DNA from: Lachnospiraceae bacterium UBA1729 | GTDB lineage: Bacteria > Bacillota > Clostridia > Lachnospirales > Lachnospiraceae | Direction of reading: 5' to 3' | Assembly (NCBI GenBank): GCA_002315945.1 | Contig: DCIJ01000107.1 | Span: 1 to 47,316 of the forward strand | Length of the DNA stretch: 47,316 nt | Shown here: positions 31,850 to 39,992 of the stretch, in pieces | Numbering within the stretch: position 1 is the first letter of the stretch | How the letters are laid out: every line of letters begins with the position of its first letter | The notes under the pieces: generated by a model | Told to the model about the DNA's origin: nothing | Database searches by the model: none | What the model saw: the letters and a program-made list of their open reading frames with translations, nothing else | Translations under genes and position numbers: made by a program

Positions 31850-33090
31850 TGGAAAAGAGAAGAGTTGTAGTAACAGGCCTTGGAAGCGTGACTCCCATTG
31901 GAAATAACACAAGTTCTTTTTGGGAAGGTGTAAAAAAAGGCCAGGTAGGAATTAGTGAGATTACAGCATTTGATACTACTGATTTTAAGGTAAAGCTGGC
32001 CGCACAGGTTAAGGACTTTGACCCTACGGTTGCTATGGATCAAAAGACTGCAAGAAGAATGGAATTGTTTTCCAGATATGCAGTGGTAGCTGCCAAAGAA
32101 GCTGTTGACCAGTCTGGTCTGGATATTGAAAAGGAAGATCCTTTCCGCTGTGGCGTAATTGTAGGCTCTGGTGTTGGAAGTATGCAGGCTGTGGAAAGAG
32201 AGCATATCAGACTCCTTGAAAAAGGACCTGGAAAAATTGCTCCCCTGTTAGTACCTATGATGATTGGAAATATGGCTGCAGGAAATATTTCGATTAATAC
32301 CGGCTTCAGAGGAAAATGTACAGATGTAGTAAGTGCCTGCGCCACAGGTACTCATTCCATAGGTGACGCTTTCAGAGCTATTGCATATAACGACCTGGAT
32401 GTATGCCTGGCCGGAGGTTGCGAAGCGGGTGTTACTCCATTATGTGTGGCTGGTTTTACATCCTTGACCGCTCTGTCCCAGGAAACTGATCGCTCAAAGG
32501 CGTCTCTTCCTTTTGATAAGAATAGAAGTGGCTTTGTCATGGGTGAGGGAGCAGGAGTTGTTCTTCTGGAGGAGCTGAATCATGCCAAGGCTCGTGGGGC
32601 CAATATTCTGGCTGAGGTAGTTGGCTATGGTGCTACTGCAGATGCTTTCCATATTACATCCCCGGCTGAGGATGGATCAGGAGCGGCCAAAGCTATGGAA
32701 CTTGCCATGGAGGAAGCTGGTATAACACCTGATATGGTTGATTACATCAATGCACATGGTACAGCAACACATCATAATGACCTGTTTGAGACCCGTGCAA
32801 TTAAGAAAGCTTTCAAGGAAGACGCAACCAAGGTTAAGATTAATTCTACCAAATCAATGATTGGTCATCTCCTGGGTGCAGCAGGTGGTGTAGAGTTTAT
32901 TGTGTGTGTTAAATCTGTTATGGAAGATTACATTCATGAAACAGTTGGAAGTACTGTAGCAGATGACGAATGTGATCTTGATTACTGTATGGATGGCCCT
33001 GTTAAAACAAGAGTTAACTATGCTATGTCCAATTCACTGGGATTTGGAGGACACAACGCTACTCTTCTTGTTAAGAAGTATGAAGAGTAA
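31849..33090 (+). CDS. fabF: Beta-ketoacyl-ACP synthase II
   Basis: Main elongation condensing enzyme. 413 residues, the standard length. The Cys-His-His triad is intact at C164 (SACATGTHS), H303 (NAHGTATHHND) and H340 (GHLLGAAGG), positions almost identical to E. coli FabF. The N terminus RVVVTGLGSVTPIG is typical. It begins on the last base of fabG. In many relatives accB follows fabF; here only a 54-bp gap leads to fabZ. Confidence 0.97.
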   Translation: MEKRRVVVTGLGSVTPIGNNTSSFWEGVKKGQVGISEITAFDTTDFKVKLAAQVKDFDPTVAMDQKTARRMELFSRYAVVAAKEAVDQSGLDIEKEDPFRCGVIVGSGVGSMQAVEREHIRLLEKGPGKIAPLLVPMMIGNMAAGNISINTGFRGKCTDVVSACATGTHSIGDAFRAIAYNDLDVCLAGGCEAGVTPLCVAGFTSLTALSQETDRSKASLPFDKNRSGFVMGEGAGVVLLEELNHAKARGANILAEVVGYGATADAFHITSPAEDGSGAAKAMELAMEEAGITPDMVDYINAHGTATHHNDLFETRAIKKAFKEDATKVKINSTKSMIGHLLGAAGGVEFIVCVKSVMEDYIHETVGSTVADDECDLDYCMDGPVKTRVNYAMSNSLGFGGHNATLLVKKYEE

Positions 33091-33144
33091 TAAAAAATAC
33101 CTTGTGTGATTTTAGTATAAATTGATTTGACAGGAGTGCGTATT

Positions 33145-33573
33145 ATGCCAGCTTTAGACATAAATGGAATAAAAGAAATTATCCCACATAGACATCCTTT
33201 TTTACTACTTGATTATGTAGAGGACTATGAGCCGGGAGAATATTGTGTAGCTTATAAATGTGTTTCCTACAGAGAAGAGTTTTTTGCAGGACACTTCCCA
33301 CAGGAACCTGTAATGCCAGGAGTGCTGACTGTTGAGGCCCTTGCTCAGGCAGGAGCAGTAGCAATCCTGTCAGAAGAAGGCTTTAAAGGAAAAACCGCTT
33401 ATTTTGCAGGAATTAAGGACTGCAAATTTAAAGGAAAGGTGGTTCCTGGGGATAAAATCAGACTTGAAACCAGAATAATTAAGAAAAAAGGTCCTATTGG
33501 AATAGGAGAAGCAAAGGCTTACGTTGGTGACAAGCTGGTGGTAAGTGCTGAATTAACCTTCGCTATTGGATAA
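33145..33573 (+). CDS. fabZ: 3-hydroxyacyl-ACP dehydratase FabZ
   Basis: Hot-dog-fold dehydratase of fatty acid elongation; 142 residues from this start. Catalytic H50 lies in AGHFPQEPVMPGVL and catalytic E64 in TVEALAQA, the FabZ (not FabA) arrangement. The N-terminal IKEIIPHRHPFLLLD is a FabZ hallmark. The ORF opens at 33127, but ATG 33145 has ACAGGAG eight bases upstream. Last enzyme gene of the cluster. Confidence 0.96.
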   Translation: MPALDINGIKEIIPHRHPFLLLDYVEDYEPGEYCVAYKCVSYREEFFAGHFPQEPVMPGVLTVEALAQAGAVAILSEEGFKGKTAYFAGIKDCKFKGKVVPGDKIRLETRIIKKKGPIGIGEAKAYVGDKLVVSAELTFAIG

Positions 33574-33672
33574 TTGTACCTTCATTTTTATATGACAGTA
33601 AAAAATGTGAATGTTTGTTCAAAAATGTGATATATTCTATAGGAGGAAATAAGATAGAGGGAGAACTGCAGT

Positions 33673-34140
33673 ATGAGTGGATTCGATATGGAAGAATACC
33701 GACAGGTTAATAAAACACTGGTTAAACTGTTTCAGGAAATACTCAGACTAGAAGAAAAAGCAATAATTACAGAAGAATTCAGAGACCTTACCAATAATGA
33801 TATGCATGTCATTGAAGCTATTGGATTAGGTGAAGGCAGAAATATGTCTTCAATAGCCAAAAGTCTCAGAATTACAGTTGGTTCTCTAACTATTTCCATT
33901 AATGCATTGGTTAAGAAGGGGTATGTTGAGAGGAATCGAAGCGAGGAAGACAGGCGAGTGGTGATGGTCAGGCTCACACAAAAGGGTGAAAAGGCATATC
34001 ATCATCATGAAAACTATCATGCTAACATGACAAGGGCTGTTTTGGCAGATCTGGATCCGACTGAGAGAGCGGATATTATGAAGCTGTTAGTTTCTCTTGA
34101 AAACTTTTTTGAAGGTTATAGTGCCCAGGAACAGAATTAG
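33673..34140 (+). CDS. fabT: MarR-family fatty acid synthesis repressor, FabT-like
   Basis: MarR-family winged-helix regulator of 155 residues. The sequence follows pneumococcal FabT closely in layout: F+DLTNNDMHVIEAIG, SSIAKSLRITVGSLTISINALVKKGYVER (recognition helix) and NRSEEDRRVVMVRLTQKG (wing), then a histidine-rich dimer helix. FabT represses fab genes when bound to long acyl-ACP. Its likely target is the palindrome at 28040-28052 before fabH. Unlike streptococci, where fabT precedes fabH, it follows fabZ here. The 99-bp gap before it could carry its own weak promoter. No FabT-type palindrome is seen in that gap. Confidence 0.85.
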   Translation: MSGFDMEEYRQVNKTLVKLFQEILRLEEKAIITEEFRDLTNNDMHVIEAIGLGEGRNMSSIAKSLRITVGSLTISINALVKKGYVERNRSEEDRRVVMVRLTQKGEKAYHHHENYHANMTRAVLADLDPTERADIMKLLVSLENFFEGYSAQEQN

Positions 34141-34174
34141 AATATTAATTAATCTGAGGGGATTTTTTATAAAC

Positions 34175-34215
34175 AGGGGGTGTCAAGAAAAAATACTTGA
34201 CACCCCTTCGTTTTT
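34175..34215 (+). terminator. Terminator of fabT
   Basis: An 11-bp perfect stem, GGGGTGTCAAG (34177-34187) with CTTGACACCCC (34196-34206), is extended by a G-U and an A-U pair, has an 8-nt loop and a TTCGTTTTT tail. The right arm contains a TTGACA -35 element. Confidence 0.9.
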
Positions 34216-34225
34216 CTAGTATATT
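34197..34225 (+). promoter_or_regulatory. ylxM-ffh promoter inside the fabT terminator
   Basis: TTGACA (34197-34202), exactly 17 bp, TATATT (34220-34225). The -35 is part of the terminator's right arm. Expected start is about 34231-34233, only 3-5 bases before the ylxM ATG. Confidence 0.8.
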
Positions 34226-34235
34226 ATCTGCTGTT

Positions 34236-34643
34236 ATGGAAAAAATTGTTGAGCAGGGAAAACTGTTTGACCTGTATGGTGAAATGTTAAATGAGCATCA
34301 GCAGGCAATATATTCGGATGCAGTGTTTGAAAATATGTCTCTTTCAGAACTGGCAGAGACCTATGATGTAACCAGACAGGCTGCCCATGATTTGCTAAAG
34401 CGGTGTGATAAGAAGCTGTCTGAATATGAGAGCAGACTTCATCTGGTAAAAAAGCTGGATGAGCTTCAGAAAATAAATGATGCAATAGCTTCAAAGTGTG
34501 ATGAAATGAAAGAATTGCTTCATAATATAGATTGTTCTTCAGATAGCGTAGAAGTTGCCGCTGATTCCATAAGCAGGCTTACAGACAAGCTTGATGAAAT
34601 GAAGAAGCTGACTGAATCTGTTGATTCGGCTCTTTGGGAGTAA
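34236..34643 (+). CDS. ylxM: YlxM, putative signal-recognition-particle accessory protein
   Basis: Small helix-turn-helix protein of 135 residues (UPF0122), related to sigma factor region 4. MEKIVEQGKLFDLYGEML and LSELAETYDVTRQAAHDLLKRCDKKL (about 38-63) match the family, and a coiled-coil tail follows. YlxM is encoded next to ffh in Firmicutes and can stimulate SRP function in streptococci. The ATG at 34236 fits the family N terminus, but no Shine-Dalgarno sequence precedes it. With the promoter placed at 34197-34225 the mRNA would be almost leaderless. ffh follows after 3 bp. Confidence 0.9.
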   Translation: MEKIVEQGKLFDLYGEMLNEHQQAIYSDAVFENMSLSELAETYDVTRQAAHDLLKRCDKKLSEYESRLHLVKKLDELQKINDAIASKCDEMKELLHNIDCSSDSVEVAADSISRLTDKLDEMKKLTESVDSALWE

Positions 34644-34646
34644 TAT

Positions 34647-36011
34647 ATGGCGTTTGAAAGCCTTACTGATAAATTGCAGAATGTATTTAAAAGCCTTAGG
34701 GGAAAGGGCCTCCTTACAGAAAAGGATGTTGAAATTGCTCTTAAGGAAGTTAAGATGGCACTGCTTGAAGCTGATGTAAGCTTTAAGGTTGTCAAGCAGT
34801 TCATTAACGCTGTCAAGGAGCGTGCAGTTGGCTCAGATGTGCTAACAGGCCTAAATCCTGGACAGACAGTTATCAAGATAGTTAATGAAGAGCTTGTGAG
34901 TCTCATGGGCTCTGAGACAACTGAGCTGCAGTTTGAGCCGGGAAAATCCATTACTGTAATCATGATGTGTGGTCTGCAGGGTGCTGGTAAGACTACTACA
35001 ACAGCTAAGCTGGCAGGTAAGTTTAAGTTAAAGGGAAAAAAGACCCTGCTTACCGCCTGTGACGTATACAGACCAGCAGCTATTAAGCAGCTGCAGGTGG
35101 TTGGAGAGCAGCAGGAGGTGGATGTATTCACTCTTGGTGCTGACGAAAAACCGGAAGTTATTGCAGCCAGGGCATTAGAGCATGCACAGAAAAATGGTCA
35201 TAATGTTGTAATTCTGGATACTGCAGGTCGTCTGCATATTGATGAAGATATGATGGGTGAGCTTGCCAGAATCAAAGAGGCTGTTACAGTACATAAGACT
35301 CTGCTGGTAGTAGATGCCATGACAGGTCAGGATGCAGTAAATGTTGCCAAGGAATTTGGTGACAAGGTAGGTCTGGACGGAGTCATCCTTACCAAGATGG
35401 ATGGTGATTCCAGAGGTGGTGCGGCTCTTTCGGTTAAAGCAATTACAGGCAAGCCTATTCTATATGTAGGTATGGGAGAAAAGCTTTCTGATTTAGAGCA
35501 GTTTTATCCTGACAGAATGGCCAGCCGTATACTTGGAATGGGAGATATGCTGTCTCTCATTGAAAAAGCCCAGGCTAACATTGATATAGATGAAGCAAAA
35601 GAAAAGGATATGATGAGCCGCCTTAAAAAAGGCAAGTTCGATTTTGAGGATTACTTAGAAAGTATGAATCAGATGAAGAAGATGGGCGGACTTGGTTCAC
35701 TGCTTTCCATGATGCCTGGAATGGGATCAAAAATGGGAGATATTTCATCCATGGTTGATGATAAGAAAATTTCCCAGATGGAAGCCATTGTCTTATCCAT
35801 GACTCCTGCTGAAAGAAAGAATCCAAAGCTTCTTAATCCCAGCAGAAAGCACCGAATTGCCAAGGGTGCCGGTCTTGATATAGCTGCAGTTAACAGATTT
35901 GTTAAGCAGTTTGAACAGAGCCAGAAGATGATGAAACAGATGCCAGGCCTTATGGGTGGCAAGAGAAAAGGTGGCCTTGGAGGCCTTGGTGGAATGAAGT
36001 TCCCCTTTTAA
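34647..36011 (+). CDS. ffh: Signal recognition particle protein Ffh (SRP54)
   Basis: GTPase that binds signal sequences together with SRP RNA and docks to FtsY at the membrane. 454 residues: N domain (1-90), G domain (about 100-290) and M domain (about 325-454). The G domain has GLQGAGKTTTTAKLA, DVYRPAAIKQL, DTAGRLHID and TKMDGDSRGGAALS. The M domain is rich in Met and Gly (MPGMGSKMGD) with the RNA-binding SRKHRIAKGAG helix. Its start lies 3 bp after ylxM, with GGGAG inside the ylxM end. Confidence 0.98.
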   Translation: MAFESLTDKLQNVFKSLRGKGLLTEKDVEIALKEVKMALLEADVSFKVVKQFINAVKERAVGSDVLTGLNPGQTVIKIVNEELVSLMGSETTELQFEPGKSITVIMMCGLQGAGKTTTTAKLAGKFKLKGKKTLLTACDVYRPAAIKQLQVVGEQQEVDVFTLGADEKPEVIAARALEHAQKNGHNVVILDTAGRLHIDEDMMGELARIKEAVTVHKTLLVVDAMTGQDAVNVAKEFGDKVGLDGVILTKMDGDSRGGAALSVKAITGKPILYVGMGEKLSDLEQFYPDRMASRILGMGDMLSLIEKAQANIDIDEAKEKDMMSRLKKGKFDFEDYLESMNQMKKMGGLGSLLSMMPGMGSKMGDISSMVDDKKISQMEAIVLSMTPAERKNPKLLNPSRKHRIAKGAGLDIAAVNRFVKQFEQSQKMMKQMPGLMGGKRKGGLGGLGGMKFPF

Positions 36012-36094
36012 CTGAGATAAAAACCTAATATCCGTAAATCGGAAATAAGGATTTTATATATATATAAATTTCGAAACCATAGGAGGAAATAAAA

Positions 36095-36334
36095 ATGGTA
36101 AAGATTAGACTTAGAAGACTTGGTAAGAAGAAAGCACCTGTATACAGAATCGTTGTTGCTGATTCTCGTACAGCAAGAAATGGTCAGTGCATCGAAGAGA
36201 TCGGTACATATGATCCTAATACAGAGCCTGCAACAGTTAAGGTTGACGCTGAAGCTGCTAAGAAGTGGATTGCTAACGGCGCTCAGGCTACAGATGTTGT
36301 TGCTAAGCTTCTTAAAAATGCTGGCGTAATGTAA
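36095..36334 (+). CDS. rpsP: Ribosomal protein bS16
   Basis: 30S subunit assembly protein bS16, 79 residues. VKIRLRRLGKKKAPVYRIVVADSRTARNG is the canonical N terminus (residues 2-30). GGAGG lies before the ATG. The order ffh-rpsP-khpA is the conserved Firmicutes order. The 83-bp gap after ffh is AT-rich with no clear terminator, so readthrough from ffh is likely. rimM and trmD, the usual next genes, are not here. Confidence 0.98.
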   Translation: MVKIRLRRLGKKKAPVYRIVVADSRTARNGQCIEEIGTYDPNTEPATVKVDAEAAKKWIANGAQATDVVAKLLKNAGVM

Positions 36335-36354
36335 TTTACTTAAGGAGAAAAACA

Positions 36355-36582
36355 TTGAAAGAATTGGTAGAAATAATTGCCAAGTCCCTTGTTGATAATC
36401 CTGATGAGGTAGAAGTTACTGAGGAAGTTGACGGACGCCTGGTTGTTGTGAAGTTACATGTTGCTAAGGATGATATGGGCAAGGTAATCGGCAAGCAGGG
36501 ACGTATTGCGAAGGCAATCCGTCTTGTTGTCAAGGCAGCATCTACAAAAGAAGACAAACATGTGGATGTTGAGATAATTTAG
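36355..36582 (+). CDS. khpA: KH-domain RNA-binding protein KhpA
   Basis: Small KH-domain protein of 75 residues (YlqC/KhpA). The RNA-binding GKQG loop is in GKVIGKQGRIAKAIR. KhpA works with KhpB in RNA binding and cell-division control in other Firmicutes. It uses a TTG start codon with AAGGAG at good spacing; an ATG does not occur at the family N terminus. It lies 20 bp after rpsP and ends at a strong terminator. Confidence 0.95.
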   Translation: MKELVEIIAKSLVDNPDEVEVTEEVDGRLVVVKLHVAKDDMGKVIGKQGRIAKAIRLVVKAASTKEDKHVDVEII

Positions 36583-36593
36583 TAGAATAATGA

Positions 36594-36621
36594 GGGGGCC
36601 GGGTTGAACGGTCCCTTTTTT
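36594..36621 (+). terminator. Terminator after khpA
   Basis: GGGGCCG (36595-36601) pairs with CGGTCCC (36609-36615) including one G-U pair, with a 7-nt loop and six T. It ends about 12 bp before the next start codon. Confidence 0.9.
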
Positions 36622-36632
36622 AGTGGGTGAAA

Positions 36633-38327
36633 ATGATGAAAAAAATAAGTGTTAGTGTACTGCTTGTTCTTACAGTATGCGCAATGCTGTCAGCATGCGG
36701 GAAAAAGGAAGACAGCATGCGGGATGAATCGCTGGTGGGGGGTGAGACTGCATCTGTAGCTGATGATGTTGAAAAAGATAATCAGGAGATTTTTGATGAC
36801 CAGAATTATCTGACCGAGTTAGTTAATGAAAATGGCTCCTATAAGCTCTTTTTTGGGGATGGAGAGCAGGATTTTGAGGAGTATGAATATAGTTACGTGG
36901 TTCCTCTCATTAATTCAGACAAGCCTGGAGCTAAGGAAATAAATGATGCTATCCATAGTGAGTTTGATGAGGAAATAGCCAATCTGGAAAAAATTAGAAA
37001 TAAAACTTCAGCAAGTGCTTTTGATGAAGACTTTGTTTTCCCAAACTGGGCGGCTGTTAATTACAAAACATTTTGGAATGGTTCCCTGTTAAGCCTTGTA
37101 ATAGAAAAAATGTCTCCCTATGACGACTGGACCGAGTACACTGTATTTAACTATGATGCAAAGCAGGGCAGTCAGTTATCAGCGTCAGAGATTGTTTCCA
37201 GGGCTGGTATGGATGAGGATACACTTTCAGCTGACGTAAAAAGAGGTGTTTTGTATTATTATGACCAGATGCTTTCAGCCTTTTTTGAGGATCACTGTAA
37301 GCCAGGGGATGGTCAGGATGATCAGATTGTGTATGTGGACTATCTGAAAATGAGAAGTGAAAATCTGAAGAGAGACCCAAAGAGCAGTGATAATATGTAC
37401 TATCTGGATGAGGGACAGCTTAAAGTTTATTCTACTATAGATGTTCCGGCAGGAGGAGGTCTGATAAATGTCAGCATCACTCCTGTCAAGGAGGATATGA
37501 AAGATTTTACAAAGACATATATGGACTGCGTTACCATTACATCAGCTAATGGGGAAATCAGTATATGTGTAAACGAGAATGACTGGTCCCAGGAAACTTT
37601 TGGAAGCAGCAATATTGAGTTTGGCAAAGAGTATACAGTGAATGGTCTGTATAAAAATTATAAGGATTGTGAAATTCTGGACCTTGGAAATGCCCATATG
37701 CCATATCCCGTATTATTGTGCGATGATGGAACTGTTGCATATATTGACATGACCGAGTGTGCTCTTACAGGGGATTTTTATGCTACTGAACCAATGTATG
37801 GAGTGCAGGGTGTTTCTGAATTCGCCAGGGAGGATGGAGCTGTAGCAGCCAGACTTGAATCAGGGGATATGTTTAACCTACAGCAAAATCTTGATGAAAT
37901 AGTTAACAACAGATATCCGGGATTTATGAAGCAGCTCCTTAGTATATATAGTCTGGAGGGCTTTGAATTAGACAAAAGTGCAGACAATGGCACGATTCCC
38001 CAATTTTATGTGGGATTCCACAGTGAAGATGAGTCAGTATTTTTATTTCAGGATTACGTGGGTGAGGAGCATCGAAGAGAGGGGCGTCTTAATTTTATAG
38101 GAATGGATGAGCAGGGGCTGATAGTTTCCGTTGTATTAAGCAGGGACAATGACCAGGATATTCCTGAAAATATGTGGAAAAAAGGAATCTGGAGAATTGA
38201 TAGAGAGGACTACTGGGACCAGGCTGAAGAGGTTTCTTATTCCTATCTGATGATTACGCCACTGGCAGGCGATGACATGTTTGGAAACAGTATGGAGGCG
38301 GTTAAGCTTACACAATGCTGTGGATAA
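36633..38327 (+). CDS. Lipoprotein with DUF3298/DUF4163-like domain
   Basis: Predicted lipoprotein of 564 residues from this ATG (GTG 36627 and ATG 36636 are alternatives). Lipobox LSAC puts the acylated cysteine at residue 22. The N-terminal half (about 70-260) resembles the DUF4163/DUF3298 module found in RsiV and PdaC: YVVPLINSDKPGAKEINDAI, then YTVFNYDAKQGSQLSASEIV. The C-terminal half (about 300-560) looks like a second beta-rich domain without a recognised motif. It should sit on the outer membrane face. A terminator ends about 12 bp before the start, so the transcript must start upstream of, or read through, that hairpin. Function unknown. Confidence 0.75.
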   Translation: MMKKISVSVLLVLTVCAMLSACGKKEDSMRDESLVGGETASVADDVEKDNQEIFDDQNYLTELVNENGSYKLFFGDGEQDFEEYEYSYVVPLINSDKPGAKEINDAIHSEFDEEIANLEKIRNKTSASAFDEDFVFPNWAAVNYKTFWNGSLLSLVIEKMSPYDDWTEYTVFNYDAKQGSQLSASEIVSRAGMDEDTLSADVKRGVLYYYDQMLSAFFEDHCKPGDGQDDQIVYVDYLKMRSENLKRDPKSSDNMYYLDEGQLKVYSTIDVPAGGGLINVSITPVKEDMKDFTKTYMDCVTITSANGEISICVNENDWSQETFGSSNIEFGKEYTVNGLYKNYKDCEILDLGNAHMPYPVLLCDDGTVAYIDMTECALTGDFYATEPMYGVQGVSEFAREDGAVAARLESGDMFNLQQNLDEIVNNRYPGFMKQLLSIYSLEGFELDKSADNGTIPQFYVGFHSEDESVFLFQDYVGEEHRREGRLNFIGMDEQGLIVSVVLSRDNDQDIPENMWKKGIWRIDREDYWDQAEEVSYSYLMITPLAGDDMFGNSMEAVKLTQCCG

Positions 38328-38430
38328 ATTCTCATACATTTCTATGGACTATTTTAACAAATTTTGATATTATACTACTTAAGTGTTTATCAATTTTGAA
38401 CAATATTGAAACTTTCAGGAGGAAATGGCT

Positions 38431-38724
38431 ATGACCATTAATAAGGTTACAGAGGGTACTAAGACAATTTTTACTTTAGAGGGAAGACTTGATACAACAA
38501 CAGCTCCCGAGCTTGAAGCTGCTGTAAATGAGAGTGCAGACTCAGAATCTTTTGAAATGGATTTTTCCGGATTAGAGTACATTTCCTCATCAGGTTTAAG
38601 AGTTCTTCTTGGTGCTCAGAAAAAAATGGGTGCTAAGGGCGGAATGGTTATTAAGAATGTAAATGAAACCATCAACGAGATTTTTGAGGTGACAGGTTTC
38701 TCAGATATTCTTACCATCGAATAA
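38431..38724 (+). CDS. STAS-domain anti-sigma-factor antagonist
   Basis: Single STAS domain of 97 residues, SpoIIAA/RsbV-like. The conserved segment MDFSGLEYISSSGLRVLLGA carries the expected phospho-serine, probably S53, just before S-G. Such proteins release sigma factors or other partners by binding a serine kinase. No kinase or sigma gene is adjacent. The ATG at 38425 is only two bases from the AGGAGG, so ATG 38431 is the better start. Confidence 0.9.
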   Translation: MTINKVTEGTKTIFTLEGRLDTTTAPELEAAVNESADSESFEMDFSGLEYISSSGLRVLLGAQKKMGAKGGMVIKNVNETINEIFEVTGFSDILTIE

Positions 38725-38763
38725 TTAAGTTCTGGGACAAAGGTCTGATTTGAATATTTATAG

Positions 38764-38801
38764 AAGCAACTTGTGGGTGCAGTCCATGAGTTGCTTTTTT
38801 T
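38764..38801 (+). terminator. Terminator of the STAS gene
   Basis: AAGCAACT (38764-38771) pairs with AGTTGCTT (38789-38796). Inside, GTGG and CCAT add a further short helix. A long T run follows. Confidence 0.85.
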
Positions 38802-38832
38802 CTGCCTTTTTACACTATCAAGAAAAATTAAA

Positions 38833-38861
38833 TTGACGAAAGTAATATGCAAACGTACAAT
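38833..38861 (+). promoter_or_regulatory. Promoter of the ORF6N insert
   Basis: TTGACG, exactly 17 bp, TACAAT. It would transcribe the small ORF at 38882 and the ORF6N gene. Confidence 0.65.
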
Positions 38862-38881
38862 ATAGACAAAATGAAAATGAC

Positions 38882-38989
38882 ATGTTGACGATAGGCGAAA
38901 AGATTTATGAAGAAGGTTGTAACAATATCAGCGAGCGAAGTATTTATAGATATAAGGCACATTATGATAAGTTAATGGGAACTAAGTAG
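38882..38989 (+). CDS. Possible small or remnant ORF
   Basis: Thirty-five codons, MLTIGEKIYEEGCNN then ISERSIYRYKAHYDKLMGTK. The frame is open upstream to 38846 without a start codon, and no ribosome site is visible. The composition looks protein-like (E/K/Y helices), so it may be the end of a lost gene rather than a functional peptide. It lies between the promoter and the ORF6N gene. Confidence 0.25.
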   Translation: MLTIGEKIYEEGCNNISERSIYRYKAHYDKLMGTK

Positions 38990-39068
38990 AATAATTCATA
39001 GGGACAATCATAATGCTGTCCAATTTGGAGGGGGAAAGTAGACGCAATAACATTGGGAAAGAGGAAAT

Positions 39069-39992
39069 ATGGGGGATGCTTTAGAATTACAATTATTAGA
39101 ATCGATTAAAAGTCGTGTGTTTATGATTCGAGGAGAACAGGTGATGATAGATAGTGACCTAGCCGCGATTTATGGATATGAGGTCAAACGTTTAAATGAA
39201 CAGGTCAAACGAAATGTTAGAAGATTTCCTGAAGATTTTATGTTTCAACTGACAAGAGAAGAGGTTGAGTTTGTGAAGTCGCAATTTGCGACTTCACGAG
39301 ATGATTCATTATTTGAAGGCCAAGAAGGTGGACGCAGAAAATTGCCCTATGTATTTACAGAACAGGGGATTTATATGCTTGCTACGGTTTTAAAAGGTGA
39401 ATTGGCAGAACAGCAGAGTATTTTTATTATGCGTGCATTTAAAGAAATGCGACATTTTATTGCTAATAATGCGTTGATGTTTGAGAAAATAAATAGTATT
39501 GAATTAAAGCAGTTGGAATATCAGAAAAAATCAGAAGAAAAATTTGGGAGAATATTTGAGTATATATCAAATCATGATGAAGTCAATCAGAAAATATTTT
39601 TTGACGGGCAAATTTTTGATGCATTTAGTTTGCTTACGGATATTATCGCACATGCCCAAAATGAAATTGTACTAATTGATGGATATGCTGATGTGGCTAC
39701 ATTAAACATCTTAGCGAAGAAGAATTCTGGTGTAGATGTTGTCATATTTACATTGCCAAGTGCAAGAATTACTGCGCAGGATGTTGCTAGTTTTAATGCA
39801 CAATACTCTACATTGACTGTAAAAACGACTACAGCGTTTCATGATAGATTTTTGATTATTGATGGAAGGGAAGGGTACCATATTGGTGCTTCTTTAAAAG
39901 ATGCTGGTAAGAAGTGTTTTGGAATTAATAAAATAGAGAGTGCTGATGATATTAAAGAAATTATTAGGAAAGCACAGACGACGGCGATTTAA
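39069..39992 (+). CDS. ORF6N-domain protein with PLD-like C-terminal region
   Basis: Protein of 307 residues. The ORF6N DNA-binding domain (about 14-100) is plain: VFMIRGEQVMIDSDLAAIYG, VKRLNEQVKRNVRRFPEDFMF, LPYVFTEQGIYMLATVLK. Such domains occur mainly in phage anti-repressors and mobile-island genes. A coiled coil follows (about 115-170). The C-terminal region (about 190-305) has one degenerate phospholipase-D-type motif, FHDRFLIIDGREGYHIGASL: H, then R instead of K, then D and G-A-S. The gene is visibly more AT-rich than its neighbours, with codons such as TTA and AGA. It is alone, without phage structural genes, so it looks like a transferred cargo gene. Target and role are unknown. Confidence 0.85.
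   Translation: MGDALELQLLESIKSRVFMIRGEQVMIDSDLAAIYGYEVKRLNEQVKRNVRRFPEDFMFQLTREEVEFVKSQFATSRDDSLFEGQEGGRRKLPYVFTEQGIYMLATVLKGELAEQQSIFIMRAFKEMRHFIANNALMFEKINSIELKQLEYQKKSEEKFGRIFEYISNHDEVNQKIFFDGQIFDAFSLLTDIIAHAQNEIVLIDGYADVATLNILAKKNSGVDVVIFTLPSARITAQDVASFNAQYSTLTVKTTTAFHDRFLIIDGREGYHIGASLKDAGKKCFGINKIESADDIKEIIRKAQTTAI

Larger units (their letters stand above)
38725..39068. other. 344-bp region before the ORF6N gene
   Basis: It contains the STAS terminator (38764-38801), a good promoter (38833-38861) and a possible 35-codon ORF (38882-38989). AT content is high and codon use differs from the flanking genes. After 38990 I see nothing but the ribosome site of the ORF6N gene. Confidence 0.6.

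Noticed and set aside
34520..35131. 203-codon open frame on the - strand
   Set aside because: It lies antisense to ylxM and ffh, whose protein families are certain; it has no ribosome site and is serine/leucine-rich in the way of shadow frames.
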